DNA of 64,000 bases from Paenibacillus_AA sp045062745 (GCF_045062745.1 NZ_JBJGED010000035.1:9903-73902), one strand, 5' to 3'. Shown: positions 7,617 through 15,501, counted from the stretch's first letter. Translations and numbers: made by a program. Notes: generated by a model from the sequence alone, not told the origin.

Positions 7617-8528
7617 ATGAAGCAAGGAGATTTGGTGGTGCGGAAATCGTATGGCGGCGATGTCATCTTCAAAATCCACAGCATGGAAAGCCGGAGGGCC
7701 GTTCTGTCGGGTGTAGACTATCGGCTGGTGGCCGACTCCCCGATCCAGGACCTCATGCCAATGAGAGAAGCGAGACCCGCCCAGCAGGCGCAGACGCAAC
7801 GGAAGGTCAACGAATCGCTGCGCGAGCTGGCCCGCTTCCGGGTGTGGCAGCGGGAACGGAATCAAGCGAGTTGGTCCGGCAACCAGCAGCCAGGGACGGG
7901 GCAGCCGGCGTTCTTCGAGATGCCGGGCAAAGTGCTGCATCTCGATGGGGACCCGAACTACTTGCGCAAAAGCATGATGCTGTACGGGGAATTCCGGGTG
8001 CCGGCCGAAGGTTTCTACGTCACGGAGAGCGAAATGCCGCGCGCGCTGCAGCGGCTGCTGCCGCAGGTGAAGCCGAACATTGTAGTCGTGACCGGCCACG
8101 ACGCCATCGTGAAGAACGCAAAGGAGCAGGACATCGGCAGTCTGGCGAGCTACAAGCACTCGCATCACTTCGTCGACTGCGTCCGAAGGGCTCGCGACTA
8201 CGAGCGCAGCCTCGATACGATGACGGTCATCGCGGGCGCGTGCCAGTCGCATTTCGAGGCATTGCTGCAGGCGGGAGCGAACTTCGCCAGCTCGCCGGCC
8301 CGCATCCTCATCCATGCCCTCGACCCGGCCTGCATCGCGATCAAGACGGCTTACACGTCGGTCAAAGAGACGATCAACCTGATCGACATCATCAACAACA
8401 CGATAAGCGGGATTCAGGGGGTAGGGGGAGTGGAGACGCGCGGAAGCTACCGCATCGGACTGCCGAAGCTGAAGCTGGTGAAGGAGGCCAAACCGCAACA
8501 GGAACAAGCGGAGTCCCAGTCGCACTAA
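7617..8528 (+). CDS. yabG: Sporulation-specific peptidase YabG
   Basis: A 303-residue protein of the YabG family (peptidase U57), which processes spore coat proteins late in sporulation in the mother cell. The start MKQGDLVVRKSYGGD, the VVVTGHDAIVKN block near residue 160 and YKHSHHFVDCVRRARDYE after it are characteristic. The ATG has GAGGAGG nine bases upstream. It stands alone between the long palindrome and a terminator, in the same relative place as in B. subtilis. Confidence 0.93.
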   Translation: MKQGDLVVRKSYGGDVIFKIHSMESRRAVLSGVDYRLVADSPIQDLMPMREARPAQQAQTQRKVNESLRELARFRVWQRERNQASWSGNQQPGTGQPAFFEMPGKVLHLDGDPNYLRKSMMLYGEFRVPAEGFYVTESEMPRALQRLLPQVKPNIVVVTGHDAIVKNAKEQDIGSLASYKHSHHFVDCVRRARDYERSLDTMTVIAGACQSHFEALLQAGANFASSPARILIHALDPACIAIKTAYTSVKETINLIDIINNTISGIQGVGGVETRGSYRIGLPKLKLVKEAKPQQEQAESQSH

Positions 8529-8569
8529 GGAACGCGAGCTGACGAGCACCACGGCACAACAAAGAACAA

Positions 8570-8611
8570 ACAGCACTGGAGCGGTTGCCGCTCATTGGGT
8601 GCTGTTTTTTT
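8570..8611 (+). terminator. Intrinsic terminator after yabG
   Basis: ACAGCAC (8570-8576) pairs with GTGCTGT (8599-8605); a GAGCGG/CCGCTC inner stem and a run of T complete it. Confidence 0.82.
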
Positions 8612-8718
8612 ATGAGCAAGGCGGACAAGAAAAAGAGCCATGAATATTTAATGAACATTTTGTGAATTCTAACTATGATATTTGGGCATGAAATTCATGA
8701 ATGGCACTTGCAAAGCCG

Positions 8719-8748
8719 TTGACAATGCATTTAGTTGACTGCTATAAT
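8719..8748 (+). promoter_or_regulatory. Upstream sigma-A promoter of veg
   Basis: Perfect hexamers TTGACA (8719-8724) and TATAAT (8743-8748) with an 18-base spacer. Confidence 0.8.
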
Positions 8749-8760
8749 ATTTGGTTTCGT

Positions 8761-8789
8761 TTGACAGGCACGTCCGAAAGGGGTATAAT
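8761..8789 (+). promoter_or_regulatory. Downstream sigma-A promoter of veg
   Basis: Perfect hexamers TTGACA (8761-8766) and TATAAT (8784-8789) with the ideal 17-base spacer, 28 bases before the veg start. With the promoter at 8719 it forms a tandem pair. Confidence 0.88.
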
Positions 8790-8816
8790 TATAAAGGAAA
8801 GAGGTGGTAGTACGCA

Positions 8817-9092
8817 ATGGCTAAAAATGCGCTGTTGGAAATCAAACGAAGCCTTGAAGCCCACGTGGGTCAGAAGATTATGCTGCGTGCAAACGGTGGT
8901 CGGCGTAAGACCATCGAAAGAACGGGTGTATTGGAGGAAACGTACCCATCAGTGTTTATCGTGAAGCTCGATCAAGAGCAGCACGCATTTAAGCGCGTTT
9001 CGTACAGCTATGCGGATATACTGACCGAGTCCGTAGAAGTCATGGTGTGCCAGGATGATGGACAAGTTCGAATCACATATATTCAACATTAA
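8817..9092 (+). CDS. veg: Veg protein
   Basis: A 91-residue protein with the Veg family sequence (LLEIKRSLEAHVGQKI, RANGGRRKTIERTGVL, VSYSYADILTESVEV), probably a small beta-barrel fold. In B. subtilis Veg is abundant and promotes biofilm matrix expression by interfering with SinR; the molecular role elsewhere is unclear. The ATG has GAGGTGG upstream. Two tandem consensus promoters and a strong terminator make it a highly transcribed single-gene unit, as in B. subtilis. Confidence 0.94.
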   Translation: MAKNALLEIKRSLEAHVGQKIMLRANGGRRKTIERTGVLEETYPSVFIVKLDQEQHAFKRVSYSYADILTESVEVMVCQDDGQVRITYIQH

Positions 9093-9111
9093 GAACCGGG
9101 AACAATTACTA

Positions 9112-9136
9112 ACGACAAAGACGCTTTGTCGTTTTT
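9112..9136 (+). terminator. Intrinsic terminator after veg
   Basis: ACGACAAAG and CTTTGTCGT form a perfect 9-base stem with a 3-base loop, followed by TTTTT. Confidence 0.88.
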
Positions 9137-9144
9137 CTTTTGGA

Positions 9145-9151
9145 CATACTA
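9145..9151 (+). promoter_or_regulatory. Candidate sigma-G -10 element of sspF
   Basis: CATACTA fits the sigma-G -10 consensus and lies 31 bases before sspF, but I see no good -35 at 17-18 bases upstream. Confidence 0.4.
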
Positions 9152-9181
9152 AGCTCTATCTCACATGGAGGAGGTAGTGCG

Positions 9182-9364
9182 ATGAGCCGCAGAAGAGGCG
9201 TCATGTCCGAAGAGTTCAAGAACGAGCTGGCGAAGGAGCTAGGGTTTTACAACACCGTCCAGACCGAGGGTTGGGGCGGAATTAAGGCGAAAGATGCCGG
9301 GAACATGGTGAAACGGGCCATCCAGCTGGCGGAGCAAAAGTTAGCCAATACGCCGAAGCTTTAA
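9182..9364 (+). CDS. sspF: Small acid-soluble spore protein SspF
   Basis: A 60-residue protein MSRRRGVMSEEFKNELAKEL... with GFYNTVQTEGWGGIKAKDAG and VKRAIQLAEQ, the sequence pattern of SspF, a minor alpha/beta-type SASP that binds DNA in the forespore. The start at 9182 was chosen for the GGAGGTAGTG before it and the family N-terminus. It sits between veg and ispE as in B. subtilis. Confidence 0.93.
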   Translation: MSRRRGVMSEEFKNELAKELGFYNTVQTEGWGGIKAKDAGNMVKRAIQLAEQKLANTPKL

Positions 9365-9408
9365 GCGACCACCATACAGTCCAAACAAGCAGATACGATC
9401 GACCACAG

Positions 9409-9440
9409 GCTAAAGCGGCAATCCGCTTTAGCTTTTCTTT
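9409..9440 (+). terminator. Intrinsic terminator after sspF
   Basis: GCTAAAGCGG (9409-9418) and CCGCTTTAGC (9423-9432) form a perfect 10-base stem with a 4-base loop, followed by a T-rich tail. A TATAAT at 9452-9457 just downstream may be the -10 of ispE, without a clear -35. Confidence 0.85.
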
Positions 9441-9499
9441 TGGGGGTTTGATATAATGTGGGAAGTTTTAGTTCAGCCCGGAGAAGAAGAAGGTGGCCT

Positions 9500-10354
9500 A
9501 TGAAAGTATACGAGAAAGCCCCGGCGAAGATCAATTTGCTATTGGACGTGCTGCGCAAGCGGGACGACGGATACCACGAAGTCGAAATGATCATGACGAT
9601 GGTCGACCTGGCCGACCGGCTCGAGATGACGGAGCTGCCGCGCGACACCATCATCATCTCCAGCCAGGCGGGCTATATCCCGCTCGATGAGAAAAATTTG
9701 GCGTTCCAGGCGGCGAGGCTGATCAAGGACCAGTACGACGTGCGCACGGGAGTCTATATCCATCTCGACAAGCGAATTCCGGTGGCGGCAGGGCTGGCCG
9801 GCGGGAGCAGCGATGCGGCGGCGACGCTGCGCGGCTTGAACCGGCTGTGGAAGCTGAACATCCCGATGGAGGAGCTGCAGGCCTTAGGGGCGGAGCTGGG
9901 CTCGGACGTGCCGTTCTGCGTCTCGGGCGGGACGGCGCTCGCTACGGGGCGCGGAGAGAAGCTGCAGCCGATCGGGGCGCCTCCGCAATGCTGGGTTATT
10001 CTGGCCAAGCCTCCGATCCATGTGTCGACTCAGGAGATCTACGGCAAACTGAACGTCCGGGAGATCGAGCGACACCCGTCGGTACCGAGAATGCTGCAGG
10101 CCATTGAGGACCAGCAGTTCGGCGAAATGTGCCAAGCGATGGGTAATGTGCTCGAGGACGTAACGGTGAGGGTGCATCCGGAAGTGAGGCAGATCAAGGA
10201 ATGCATGATGAGGCTGGGCGCGGACGGGGTTCTGATGTCGGGCAGCGGGCCCACGGTATTCGGCCTGGTATCCAAGGAGGCGAAGGTCCCGCGGATCTAT
10301 AACGGACTGCGCGGGTTTTGCAAGGACGTGTATGCCGTGAGGATGTTAACTTAG
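9500..10354 (+). CDS. ispE: 4-diphosphocytidyl-2-C-methyl-D-erythritol kinase
   Basis: IspE phosphorylates CDP-ME in the methylerythritol phosphate pathway to isoprenoids. The 284-residue protein begins MKVYEKAPAKINLLLDV and has the GHMP-kinase ATP-binding glycine-rich loop PVAAGLAGGSSDAAA (about residues 94-108) and the C-terminal GSGPTVFGL motif. The start at 9500 is supported by GAAGGTGG upstream and the family N-terminus; a longer frame upstream would overlap the promoter. Confidence 0.96.
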   Translation: MKVYEKAPAKINLLLDVLRKRDDGYHEVEMIMTMVDLADRLEMTELPRDTIIISSQAGYIPLDEKNLAFQAARLIKDQYDVRTGVYIHLDKRIPVAAGLAGGSSDAAATLRGLNRLWKLNIPMEELQALGAELGSDVPFCVSGGTALATGRGEKLQPIGAPPQCWVILAKPPIHVSTQEIYGKLNVREIERHPSVPRMLQAIEDQQFGEMCQAMGNVLEDVTVRVHPEVRQIKECMMRLGADGVLMSGSGPTVFGLVSKEAKVPRIYNGLRGFCKDVYAVRMLT

Positions 10355-10442
10355 CTGTCATGGGTCTGACGGTCAGTTGATTGAACCCGTATATTCGTGT
10401 TATATTTCTTATATAATATTCGGAATCATCGGGGGTAACGCC

Positions 10443-11279
10443 ATGAAAAAGCTCAAACGCAGCGCACGATTAGTAGAAATGACGCAATATTTGCTAGTCC
10501 GCCCCCACTCGCTAATCCCGCTCACCACGTTCGCCGAACGTTACGGCTCCGCCAAGTCTTCGATCAGCGAAGATCTGGCGATCATTAAGGAAGTATTCGA
10601 AGAGGAAGGCTTGGGCGAATTGCACACGCTAGCCGGCGCGGCGGGTGGTGTGAAGTTCACGCCGAAGGTGCCGAAGGCCGCCTCGATGCACATTCTGGAA
10701 GAAATCCGCCAAGTGCTGGAGCAGCCTGACCGTTTGCTCCCCGGCGGGTATTTGTATATGAGCGACATTCTCGGGCAGCCGAATCTGATCAATGAAGTCG
10801 GCAAGCTTTTTGCAACCGCATTCGCGGACCGGGAGCTGGATGTCGTGATGACCGTAGAGACGAAGGGGATCCCGCTCGCTTATGCGACGGCCTCGTTCCT
10901 GAATCTGCCGGTCGTGATCGTCCGCCGAGACAACCGGGTGACCGAAGGGTCGGCCGTGAGCATCAACTATGTGTCCGGCTCCACGAAGCGCATCCAGACA
11001 ATGACGCTCGGCCGTAGAGCGTTGAAGGAGCAGTCCAAGGTGCTGATCATCGACGACTTCATGCGGGCGGGCGGCACGATCCAGGGCATGATCGACCTGC
11101 TGCGGGAGTTCAAGGCTTCCGTAGAGGGCGTGGGCGTCCTGATCGAATCTGCCGAGGTGGACGAGCACCTAATTGAGGATTATATTTCCGTAGCGAAATT
11201 GACCGCCGCCGATCCGAAAACGAAGCAGATTTCGGTCGTGCCCGGCAACTATTTTGAGGAAAGAGGGGCAGTTCAATGA
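10443..11279 (+). CDS. purR: Pur operon repressor
   Basis: A 278-residue protein with an N-terminal winged helix (LKRSARLVEMTQYLL, then SAKSSISEDLAIIKE) and a phosphoribosyltransferase-like domain with the PRPP loop VLIIDDFMRAGGTIQGM near residue 202. In B. subtilis PurR represses purine genes and PRPP relieves it. The start MKKLKRS has GGGGGTAACG upstream. It overlaps ridA by four bases (ATGA). I did not find convincing PurBoxes upstream. Confidence 0.94.
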   Translation: MKKLKRSARLVEMTQYLLVRPHSLIPLTTFAERYGSAKSSISEDLAIIKEVFEEEGLGELHTLAGAAGGVKFTPKVPKAASMHILEEIRQVLEQPDRLLPGGYLYMSDILGQPNLINEVGKLFATAFADRELDVVMTVETKGIPLAYATASFLNLPVVIVRRDNRVTEGSAVSINYVSGSTKRIQTMTLGRRALKEQSKVLIIDDFMRAGGTIQGMIDLLREFKASVEGVGVLIESAEVDEHLIEDYISVAKLTAADPKTKQISVVPGNYFEERGAVQ

Positions 11280-11686
11280 CACAACCATCCACGCCGAAGT
11301 TGCAACCGATCGCCACGAGCGCCGCACCGGCAGCCATAGGCCCTTATTCCCAGGCGATCCAGTTCGGCTCTCTCGTATTCACGTCCGGCCAAATCCCGCT
11401 GAACGCGGAAGGCCAGCTCGTAGAGGGCGGGATTGCGGAGCAGACGCATCAAGTGTTTCGCAATTTGGCGGCCGTTTTGGAAGCGGGCGGCGCGGCGTTT
11501 CAAACCGTCTTGAAGGCGACCGTATTTTTGAAGGACATGAGCCAATTCGGCGTCGTGAATGAGATCTATGCGAGCTACTTCGGCGAACACAAACCGGCTC
11601 GCTCCACCGTGGAAGTCGCGCGACTTCCGAAGGACGTGCTTGTCGAAATCGAACTGATTGCAACGAAACTTGTCGAAAACGATTAA
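11276..11686 (+). CDS. ridA: RidA family enamine/imine deaminase
   Basis: A 136-residue YjgF/YER057c/UK114 protein (B. subtilis YabJ) with IGPYSQAIQFGSLVFTSGQIPL and the catalytic region ARSTVEVARLPKDVLVEIE containing the conserved arginine. RidA hydrolyses reactive enamine/imine intermediates from PLP enzymes in the cytoplasm. It is translationally coupled to purR. Confidence 0.95.
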   Translation: MTQPSTPKLQPIATSAAPAAIGPYSQAIQFGSLVFTSGQIPLNAEGQLVEGGIAEQTHQVFRNLAAVLEAGGAAFQTVLKATVFLKDMSQFGVVNEIYASYFGEHKPARSTVEVARLPKDVLVEIELIATKLVEND

Positions 11687-11734
11687 AAATAAAAAAAAGT
11701 TTAGAAAATCCCCGATTAGCCGGAAAAAATTAGA

Positions 11735-11760
11735 AGGAATTTGATTCGCAATGTGGAAGT
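11735..11760 (+). promoter_or_regulatory. Sigma-H promoter of spoVG
   Basis: AGGAATTT (11735-11742) and GTGGAAGT (11753-11760) lie 41 bases before spoVG and closely resemble the B. subtilis spoVG sigma-H promoter (AGGATTT ... GTGGAAT). Confidence 0.68.
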
Positions 11761-11800
11761 ATACACCAAGTCTTGCATAAGGTAAAAGGTGGTGAACACA

Positions 11801-12085
11801 TTGCAAATCACGGATGTACGACTTCGTCGGGTGAATTCCGAAGGCAGAATGAAAGCGATTGCTTCCATTACGATTGACAATGAATTCGTGGTGCACGATA
11901 TCCGCGTCATTGACGGGAATAATGGTATGTTCGTCGCTATGCCTAGCAAGCGAACGCCGGATGGAGAATTCCGGGATATAGCGCATCCTATTTCTTCAAC
12001 GACGCGGGAGAAAATCCAAGCCGCCGTTCTGGCGGAATATGAAAAAGTTTCCAGCGAAGAAGAGATGATTGAAGAAGGTGCGTAA
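11801..12085 (+). CDS. spoVG: Septation/regulatory protein SpoVG
   Basis: SpoVG is a small nucleic-acid-binding regulator acting in asymmetric septation and, in other Firmicutes, virulence and capsule. The sequence QITDVRLRRVN, VVHDIRVIDGNNGMFVAMPSKRTPDGEFRDIAHP is nearly invariant in the family. The start is most likely TTG 11801 (M-Q-I-T-D-V-R-L), which aligns with the known N-terminus and has AAGGTGG upstream; in-frame GTGs at 11789 and 11792 fall in that ribosome binding site. The product is 94 residues. Confidence 0.95.
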   Translation: MQITDVRLRRVNSEGRMKAIASITIDNEFVVHDIRVIDGNNGMFVAMPSKRTPDGEFRDIAHPISSTTREKIQAAVLAEYEKVSSEEEMIEEGA

Positions 12086-12099
12086 CTTAAACGCATGTC

Positions 12100-12130
12100 A
12101 GAGAGCCGAGAGGCTCTCTTTTCTTTTTGG
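12100..12130 (+). terminator. Intrinsic terminator after spoVG
   Basis: AGAGAGCC (12100-12107) and GGCTCTCT (12112-12119) with a 4-base loop, followed by TTTCTTTTT. Confidence 0.88.
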
Positions 12131-12215
12131 CGGAATTGGGATATAGTCAGAATGAAAATCTTACGCCGGCCTTCCCGTTCCGAGGGACCGGCACGTGTGG
12201 AGGGGAAGCAAACGC

Positions 12216-13610
12216 ATGAGGATTTTGGGGATTGTATTGGCGGGCGGACAAGGGAAACGAATGAAATCGAAATTATATAAAGTGATGCACCCGGTCTGCG
12301 GCAAACCGCTGGTCGGCCATGTAGTGGACGTGTTGGATGAAATCCAGGCCGACCGGAAGATCGTCGTGGTGGGTCACGGCGCGGAGACGGTCAAAGCCTA
12401 CTTGGGCGACCGGGCGGAATATGCACTGCAAGCGCAGCAGCTCGGCACGGGGCATGCCGCAATTCAAGCGGAGGCGCTGCTGGAAGGCGATGACGGCATC
12501 GCGATCATCACCTTCGGAGACACGCCGCTTATTAGCGGCGACTCGCTCAAGGAGATGATCCGTCTGCACAGCGAGAGCGGAGCGGCGGCGACGGTCATGA
12601 GCGCGAAGCTGGACAATCCGTTCGGGTACGGGCGCATTATTCGCAATGCGGATGGCGATGTGGTGGGGATCGTGGAGCAGAAGGACTGCACGGAAGACCA
12701 GAAGCGGATTAACGAGATCAACACCGGGATTTGCTGCTTCGACAAGCGCAAGCTGTTCGAGGCGCTCAAGCAGGTGAAGAACGACAATGCACAGCAAGAG
12801 TATTATTTGACCGACGTCATCGGCATTCTGAACGGACAGGGCGACAAGGTCGTCGGCTATATCACGGCCGATGCCACGGAGGGCATGGGCATCAACGATC
12901 GCGTACAGCTGTCCGAGGCCGAGCAGGCGATGCGCGCGCGGATCAACCGCCGCCATATGCTGAACGGCGTCACGATCATCGATCCGAGCCATACGTATAT
13001 CGAGAAGGAGGTCCGGATCGGCTCCGACACGGTCGTGTATCCGGGAACGGTGCTGAAGGGCCGCACGGTGATCGGCGAGGAGTGCCAGATCGGCCCCCAT
13101 GCGGATATTACGGATTCGACCGTGAGTGACCGGGTCGCGATCCAGCATTCGGTGCTGCTCGAGGCGGAAGTAGGGGAAGAGACGACGGTCGGCCCTTATG
13201 CGTACCTGCGCCCGGGCGCCCGGTTGGGCCGGCAGGTGAAGATCGGCGACTTCGTGGAGATCAAGAACGCCACGCTCGGGGAAGGCACAAAGGTGTCGCA
13301 TCTGAGCTATGTGGGCGACGCCCAGGTCGGTAAGAACGTCAACGTGGGCTGCGGCGCGATCACCGTCAACTACGACGGCTTCAACAAAAACCTGACGGTG
13401 ATCGGAGACGACGCGTTCATCGGCAGCAACGTCAACCTGATCGCTCCGGTGAAGATCGGCGAAGGGGCTTACGTGGTGGCCGGCTCTACGATTACGCACG
13501 AAGTGGAGCCGGGCGACGTGGCAATCGCACGTGAACGGCAGACGAACAAGCCGGGCTACGCCGAGAAGCTGCGCCAGAGGTTCAAAGCTAATAAGGCGAA
13601 AAAATCGTAA
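12216..13610 (+). CDS. glmU: Bifunctional UDP-N-acetylglucosamine pyrophosphorylase / GlcN-1-P N-acetyltransferase
   Basis: A 464-residue GlmU that makes UDP-GlcNAc for peptidoglycan and teichoic acid synthesis. The N-terminal nucleotidyltransferase has VLAGGQGKRMKSKLYK (about 7-22) and QQLGTGHA near residue 75; the C-terminal left-handed beta helix carries hexapeptide repeats and YVGDAQVGKNVNVGCG with the acetyltransferase histidine region. The ATG at 12216 has GGAGGGG upstream. In B. subtilis prs follows glmU, but here only 67 bases separate it from rplY. Confidence 0.97.
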   Translation: MRILGIVLAGGQGKRMKSKLYKVMHPVCGKPLVGHVVDVLDEIQADRKIVVVGHGAETVKAYLGDRAEYALQAQQLGTGHAAIQAEALLEGDDGIAIITFGDTPLISGDSLKEMIRLHSESGAAATVMSAKLDNPFGYGRIIRNADGDVVGIVEQKDCTEDQKRINEINTGICCFDKRKLFEALKQVKNDNAQQEYYLTDVIGILNGQGDKVVGYITADATEGMGINDRVQLSEAEQAMRARINRRHMLNGVTIIDPSHTYIEKEVRIGSDTVVYPGTVLKGRTVIGEECQIGPHADITDSTVSDRVAIQHSVLLEAEVGEETTVGPYAYLRPGARLGRQVKIGDFVEIKNATLGEGTKVSHLSYVGDAQVGKNVNVGCGAITVNYDGFNKNLTVIGDDAFIGSNVNLIAPVKIGEGAYVVAGSTITHEVEPGDVAIARERQTNKPGYAEKLRQRFKANKAKKS

Positions 13611-13677
13611 TAAGTGTTTCAGACCTCCTGCAATTGGGTAAAGTAACAGAGAATACCTTGTTGAAGGAGGAACGAGC

Positions 13678-14319
13678 ATGCAAGCAAGTTTGAAAGCGGA
13701 ATTGAGGAGCATGGAAGCGACCAAATCCGAACTGAAGGCGATGCGGGCGGGCGGACGCGTGCCGGCCGTCGTCTACGGCAAGTCGATCGGCAGTGTGCCG
13801 ATCAGCGTGGATGAGAAGCAGATGAGCGCCCTGCTGAGGGGTCATCATAACGGCGTACTGACGCTCGAGGTACCCGGACAGGGCTCGCAGCCGGTTATGG
13901 TGGGCGGCGTGGATCGGCATAAGCTCAGCCGGGACGTGCTGCATGTCGATTTTCACCAGATCAACATGAGCGAGCCGGTGCTGGCGAAAGTACCGATCGA
14001 CTTGGAGGGCGATTCACCGGGCGTCCGCGAAGGCGGGGTGCTCACGGCGCTCTTGCACGAGATCGAGGTACGCTGCCTGCCGGACAAGCTGCCGGCTGAC
14101 CTGAAGGTCGACATCAGCGCACTGGGGACGGGAGACAGCTTGCTCGCCGGTGACCTGAGCCTGCCGGAAGGCGTCGAGCTGAAGACGGATCCGCACGCGG
14201 TCATCGTGACGATCCTCATCCCGCAGAAGGCGGGAGACGACCGTCAGGACGACGAGGAAGAGACGGCCGGAGAAGGCCGGGCCGAGGCGGGTTTGCCGGA
14301 AGCGGCGGAGACTACCTGA
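13678..14319 (+). CDS. rplY: 50S ribosomal protein L25 / general stress protein Ctc
   Basis: A 213-residue long-form L25 (TL5/Ctc type) that binds 5S rRNA. The N-terminal domain starts LKAELRSMEATKSELKAMRAGGRVPAVVYGK, followed by the C-terminal beta domain, with an acidic alanine and glutamate rich tail typical of Ctc proteins. GGAGGAACG precedes the ATG. It directly follows glmU, without prs. Confidence 0.95.
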   Translation: MQASLKAELRSMEATKSELKAMRAGGRVPAVVYGKSIGSVPISVDEKQMSALLRGHHNGVLTLEVPGQGSQPVMVGGVDRHKLSRDVLHVDFHQINMSEPVLAKVPIDLEGDSPGVREGGVLTALLHEIEVRCLPDKLPADLKVDISALGTGDSLLAGDLSLPEGVELKTDPHAVIVTILIPQKAGDDRQDDEEETAGEGRAEAGLPEAAETT

Positions 14320-14338
14320 TCGGATGGGCGACAAAGAA

Positions 14339-14371
14339 GGGTTACGATCCGCTTGGAATCGTAACCCTTTT
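14339..14371 (+). terminator. Intrinsic terminator after rplY
   Basis: GGGTTACGAT (14339-14348) and ATCGTAACCC (14358-14367) form a perfect stem followed by TTTT. Confidence 0.88.
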
Positions 14372-14404
14372 GCCGTACAATCAGAGTTAAACCTGATGAA
14401 AAAT

Positions 14405-14473
14405 CCGGGGTCCCACCAAAGTACTAGGACTAGACTTCGAAGGCCATCTTCACTTTGTGGGGTAGAAATAAAC
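14405..14473 (+). repeat. Dispersed palindromic repeat, copy A
   Basis: About 60 bases beginning CCGGGGTCCCACCAAAGTAC and ending CTTCACTTTGTGGGGTAG. The ends can pair (CCAC-CAAAGT with ACTTTGTGGGG) and the middle holds CGAAGGCCATCTTC with its own small inverted repeat. It is followed directly by copy B with a 69-base period. Two further copies lie at 15828 and 25315. Confidence 0.8.
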
Positions 14474-14540
14474 CCGGGGTCCCCGCAAAGTACTAGGAAT
14501 TCACTGCGAAGGCCATCTTCACTTTGTGGGGTAGAAATTA
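14474..14540 (+). repeat. Dispersed palindromic repeat, copy B
   Basis: The second tandem copy, beginning CCGGGGTCCCCGCAAAGTAC and sharing CGAAGGCCATCTTCACTT and TGTGGGGTAGAAAT with copy A. Arms CCCCGCAAAGT and ACTTTGTGGGG pair almost perfectly. Its last bases contain the stop codon of the minus-strand gene next to it. Confidence 0.8.
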
Positions 14541-14744
14541 GTAACCGGGTCTGGAGATGAACGTGAAGCACTCCCGGTGATAGTAAGTCTGATTGATTTT
14601 GATGAAGGTTTGCGTATACCGTTCCACGATGCCGATATCCTTGTGGAGGTCGTCCAAGTACACCTGAATGGGAACTCCGTGCTCGATATGGTCTTGAAAA
14701 TGGCGGTCGTCAGTAATGATTTGACCGTTGGTATACATACGCAT
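14538..14744 (-). CDS. Small conserved-looking protein of unknown function
   Basis: A 68-residue frame on the minus strand in the gap between rplY and pth. It starts MRMYTNGQIITDDRHFQDHI and ends ECFTFISRPGY. The ATG is preceded by TAGGTGAAC at a suitable distance. The composition (alternating hydrophobic residues, many Tyr, His and Asp, no low complexity) looks like a real beta-rich protein and unlike an antisense shadow; no plus-strand gene covers it. No signal peptide or membrane segment is seen. I do not recognise a characterised family. The stop codon lies in the end of repeat copy B. Confidence 0.68.
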   Translation of the reverse strand: MRMYTNGQIITDDRHFQDHIEHGVPIQVYLDDLHKDIGIVERYTQTFIKINQTYYHRECFTFISRPGY

Positions 14745-14838
14745 ACGTTCACCTACACTTACCCCTAAGATATTAGCTATGACAATGCAGCGTTCCGTTT
14801 TGTTGCACGCACTCATACGTTTTGGAGGAAATATTTCG

Positions 14839-15402
14839 ATGAAGTGGATCGTAGGATTAGGCAACCCCGGCACGCAATACGCGAAGACCCGGCATAACAT
14901 AGGCTTCATGGCGATCGATGAGGCGGCGAAAGCTTGGGGCATCTCGATGACCCCGCAGGCCAAGTTCAAGGCGGTTGTGGGCGAAGGGCATGTAAAGGGG
15001 CAAAAGGTATTTTTGATCAAGCCGATGACGTACATGAATTTGTCCGGCGAATCCGTCCGCGCGTTCCTGGACTTCTATAAAGCGAGCTTGGAAGACGGGC
15101 TCATCGTCTATGACGACCTGGACACGCCCTTCGGGCAAATTCGCCTTCGCTATCAGGGCAGCCCAGGCGGGCATAACGGCATCAAGTCGATCATCCAGCA
15201 TACCGGGACCCAGACGTTCGACCGCATTCGGGTCGGCATCTCGAGACCCCAACCCGGCTTCGATATAGCCAATTACGTGCTGGCCGATTTTCGCAAGGAA
15301 GAGGAGAAAGAGCTGCCCGGCATTCTAGCGACAACGCTGGAAGCGATGGAATACAGGCTGGAGAATACGTTCGAACGCACGATGGCCAAGTTCAACAAAT
15401 AA
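14839..15402 (+). CDS. pth: Peptidyl-tRNA hydrolase
   Basis: Pth (SpoVC in B. subtilis) releases peptides from peptidyl-tRNA dropped by ribosomes. The 187-residue protein begins MKWIVGLGNPGTQYAKTRHN with the catalytic histidine in RHNIGF, followed by KPMTYMNLSGESV and DDLDTPFGQIRLR, GSPGGHNGIKSI. GGAGG precedes the ATG at 14839 by ten bases; an upstream in-frame extension would cross the divergent small gene. Confidence 0.96.
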   Translation: MKWIVGLGNPGTQYAKTRHNIGFMAIDEAAKAWGISMTPQAKFKAVVGEGHVKGQKVFLIKPMTYMNLSGESVRAFLDFYKASLEDGLIVYDDLDTPFGQIRLRYQGSPGGHNGIKSIIQHTGTQTFDRIRVGISRPQPGFDIANYVLADFRKEEEKELPGILATTLEAMEYRLENTFERTMAKFNK

Positions 15403-15501
15403 AGGGGCCGAGAAGGCTAAAACGGCCGATTCCCGTCCATACTAGAAACAGAATCACAGGGTCGTAACACGGCCCAAGGGTAGTCTAGGAAGGGATGGGA
15501 G

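Noticed and set aside
12273..13724. 483-codon open frame on the minus strand across glmU
   Set aside because: It is fully antisense to glmU, is rich in Arg, His and Asp as expected from a GC-rich shadow frame, and has no family motif. The same holds for long minus frames at 7338-8576, 32777-34342 and 49259-50707.
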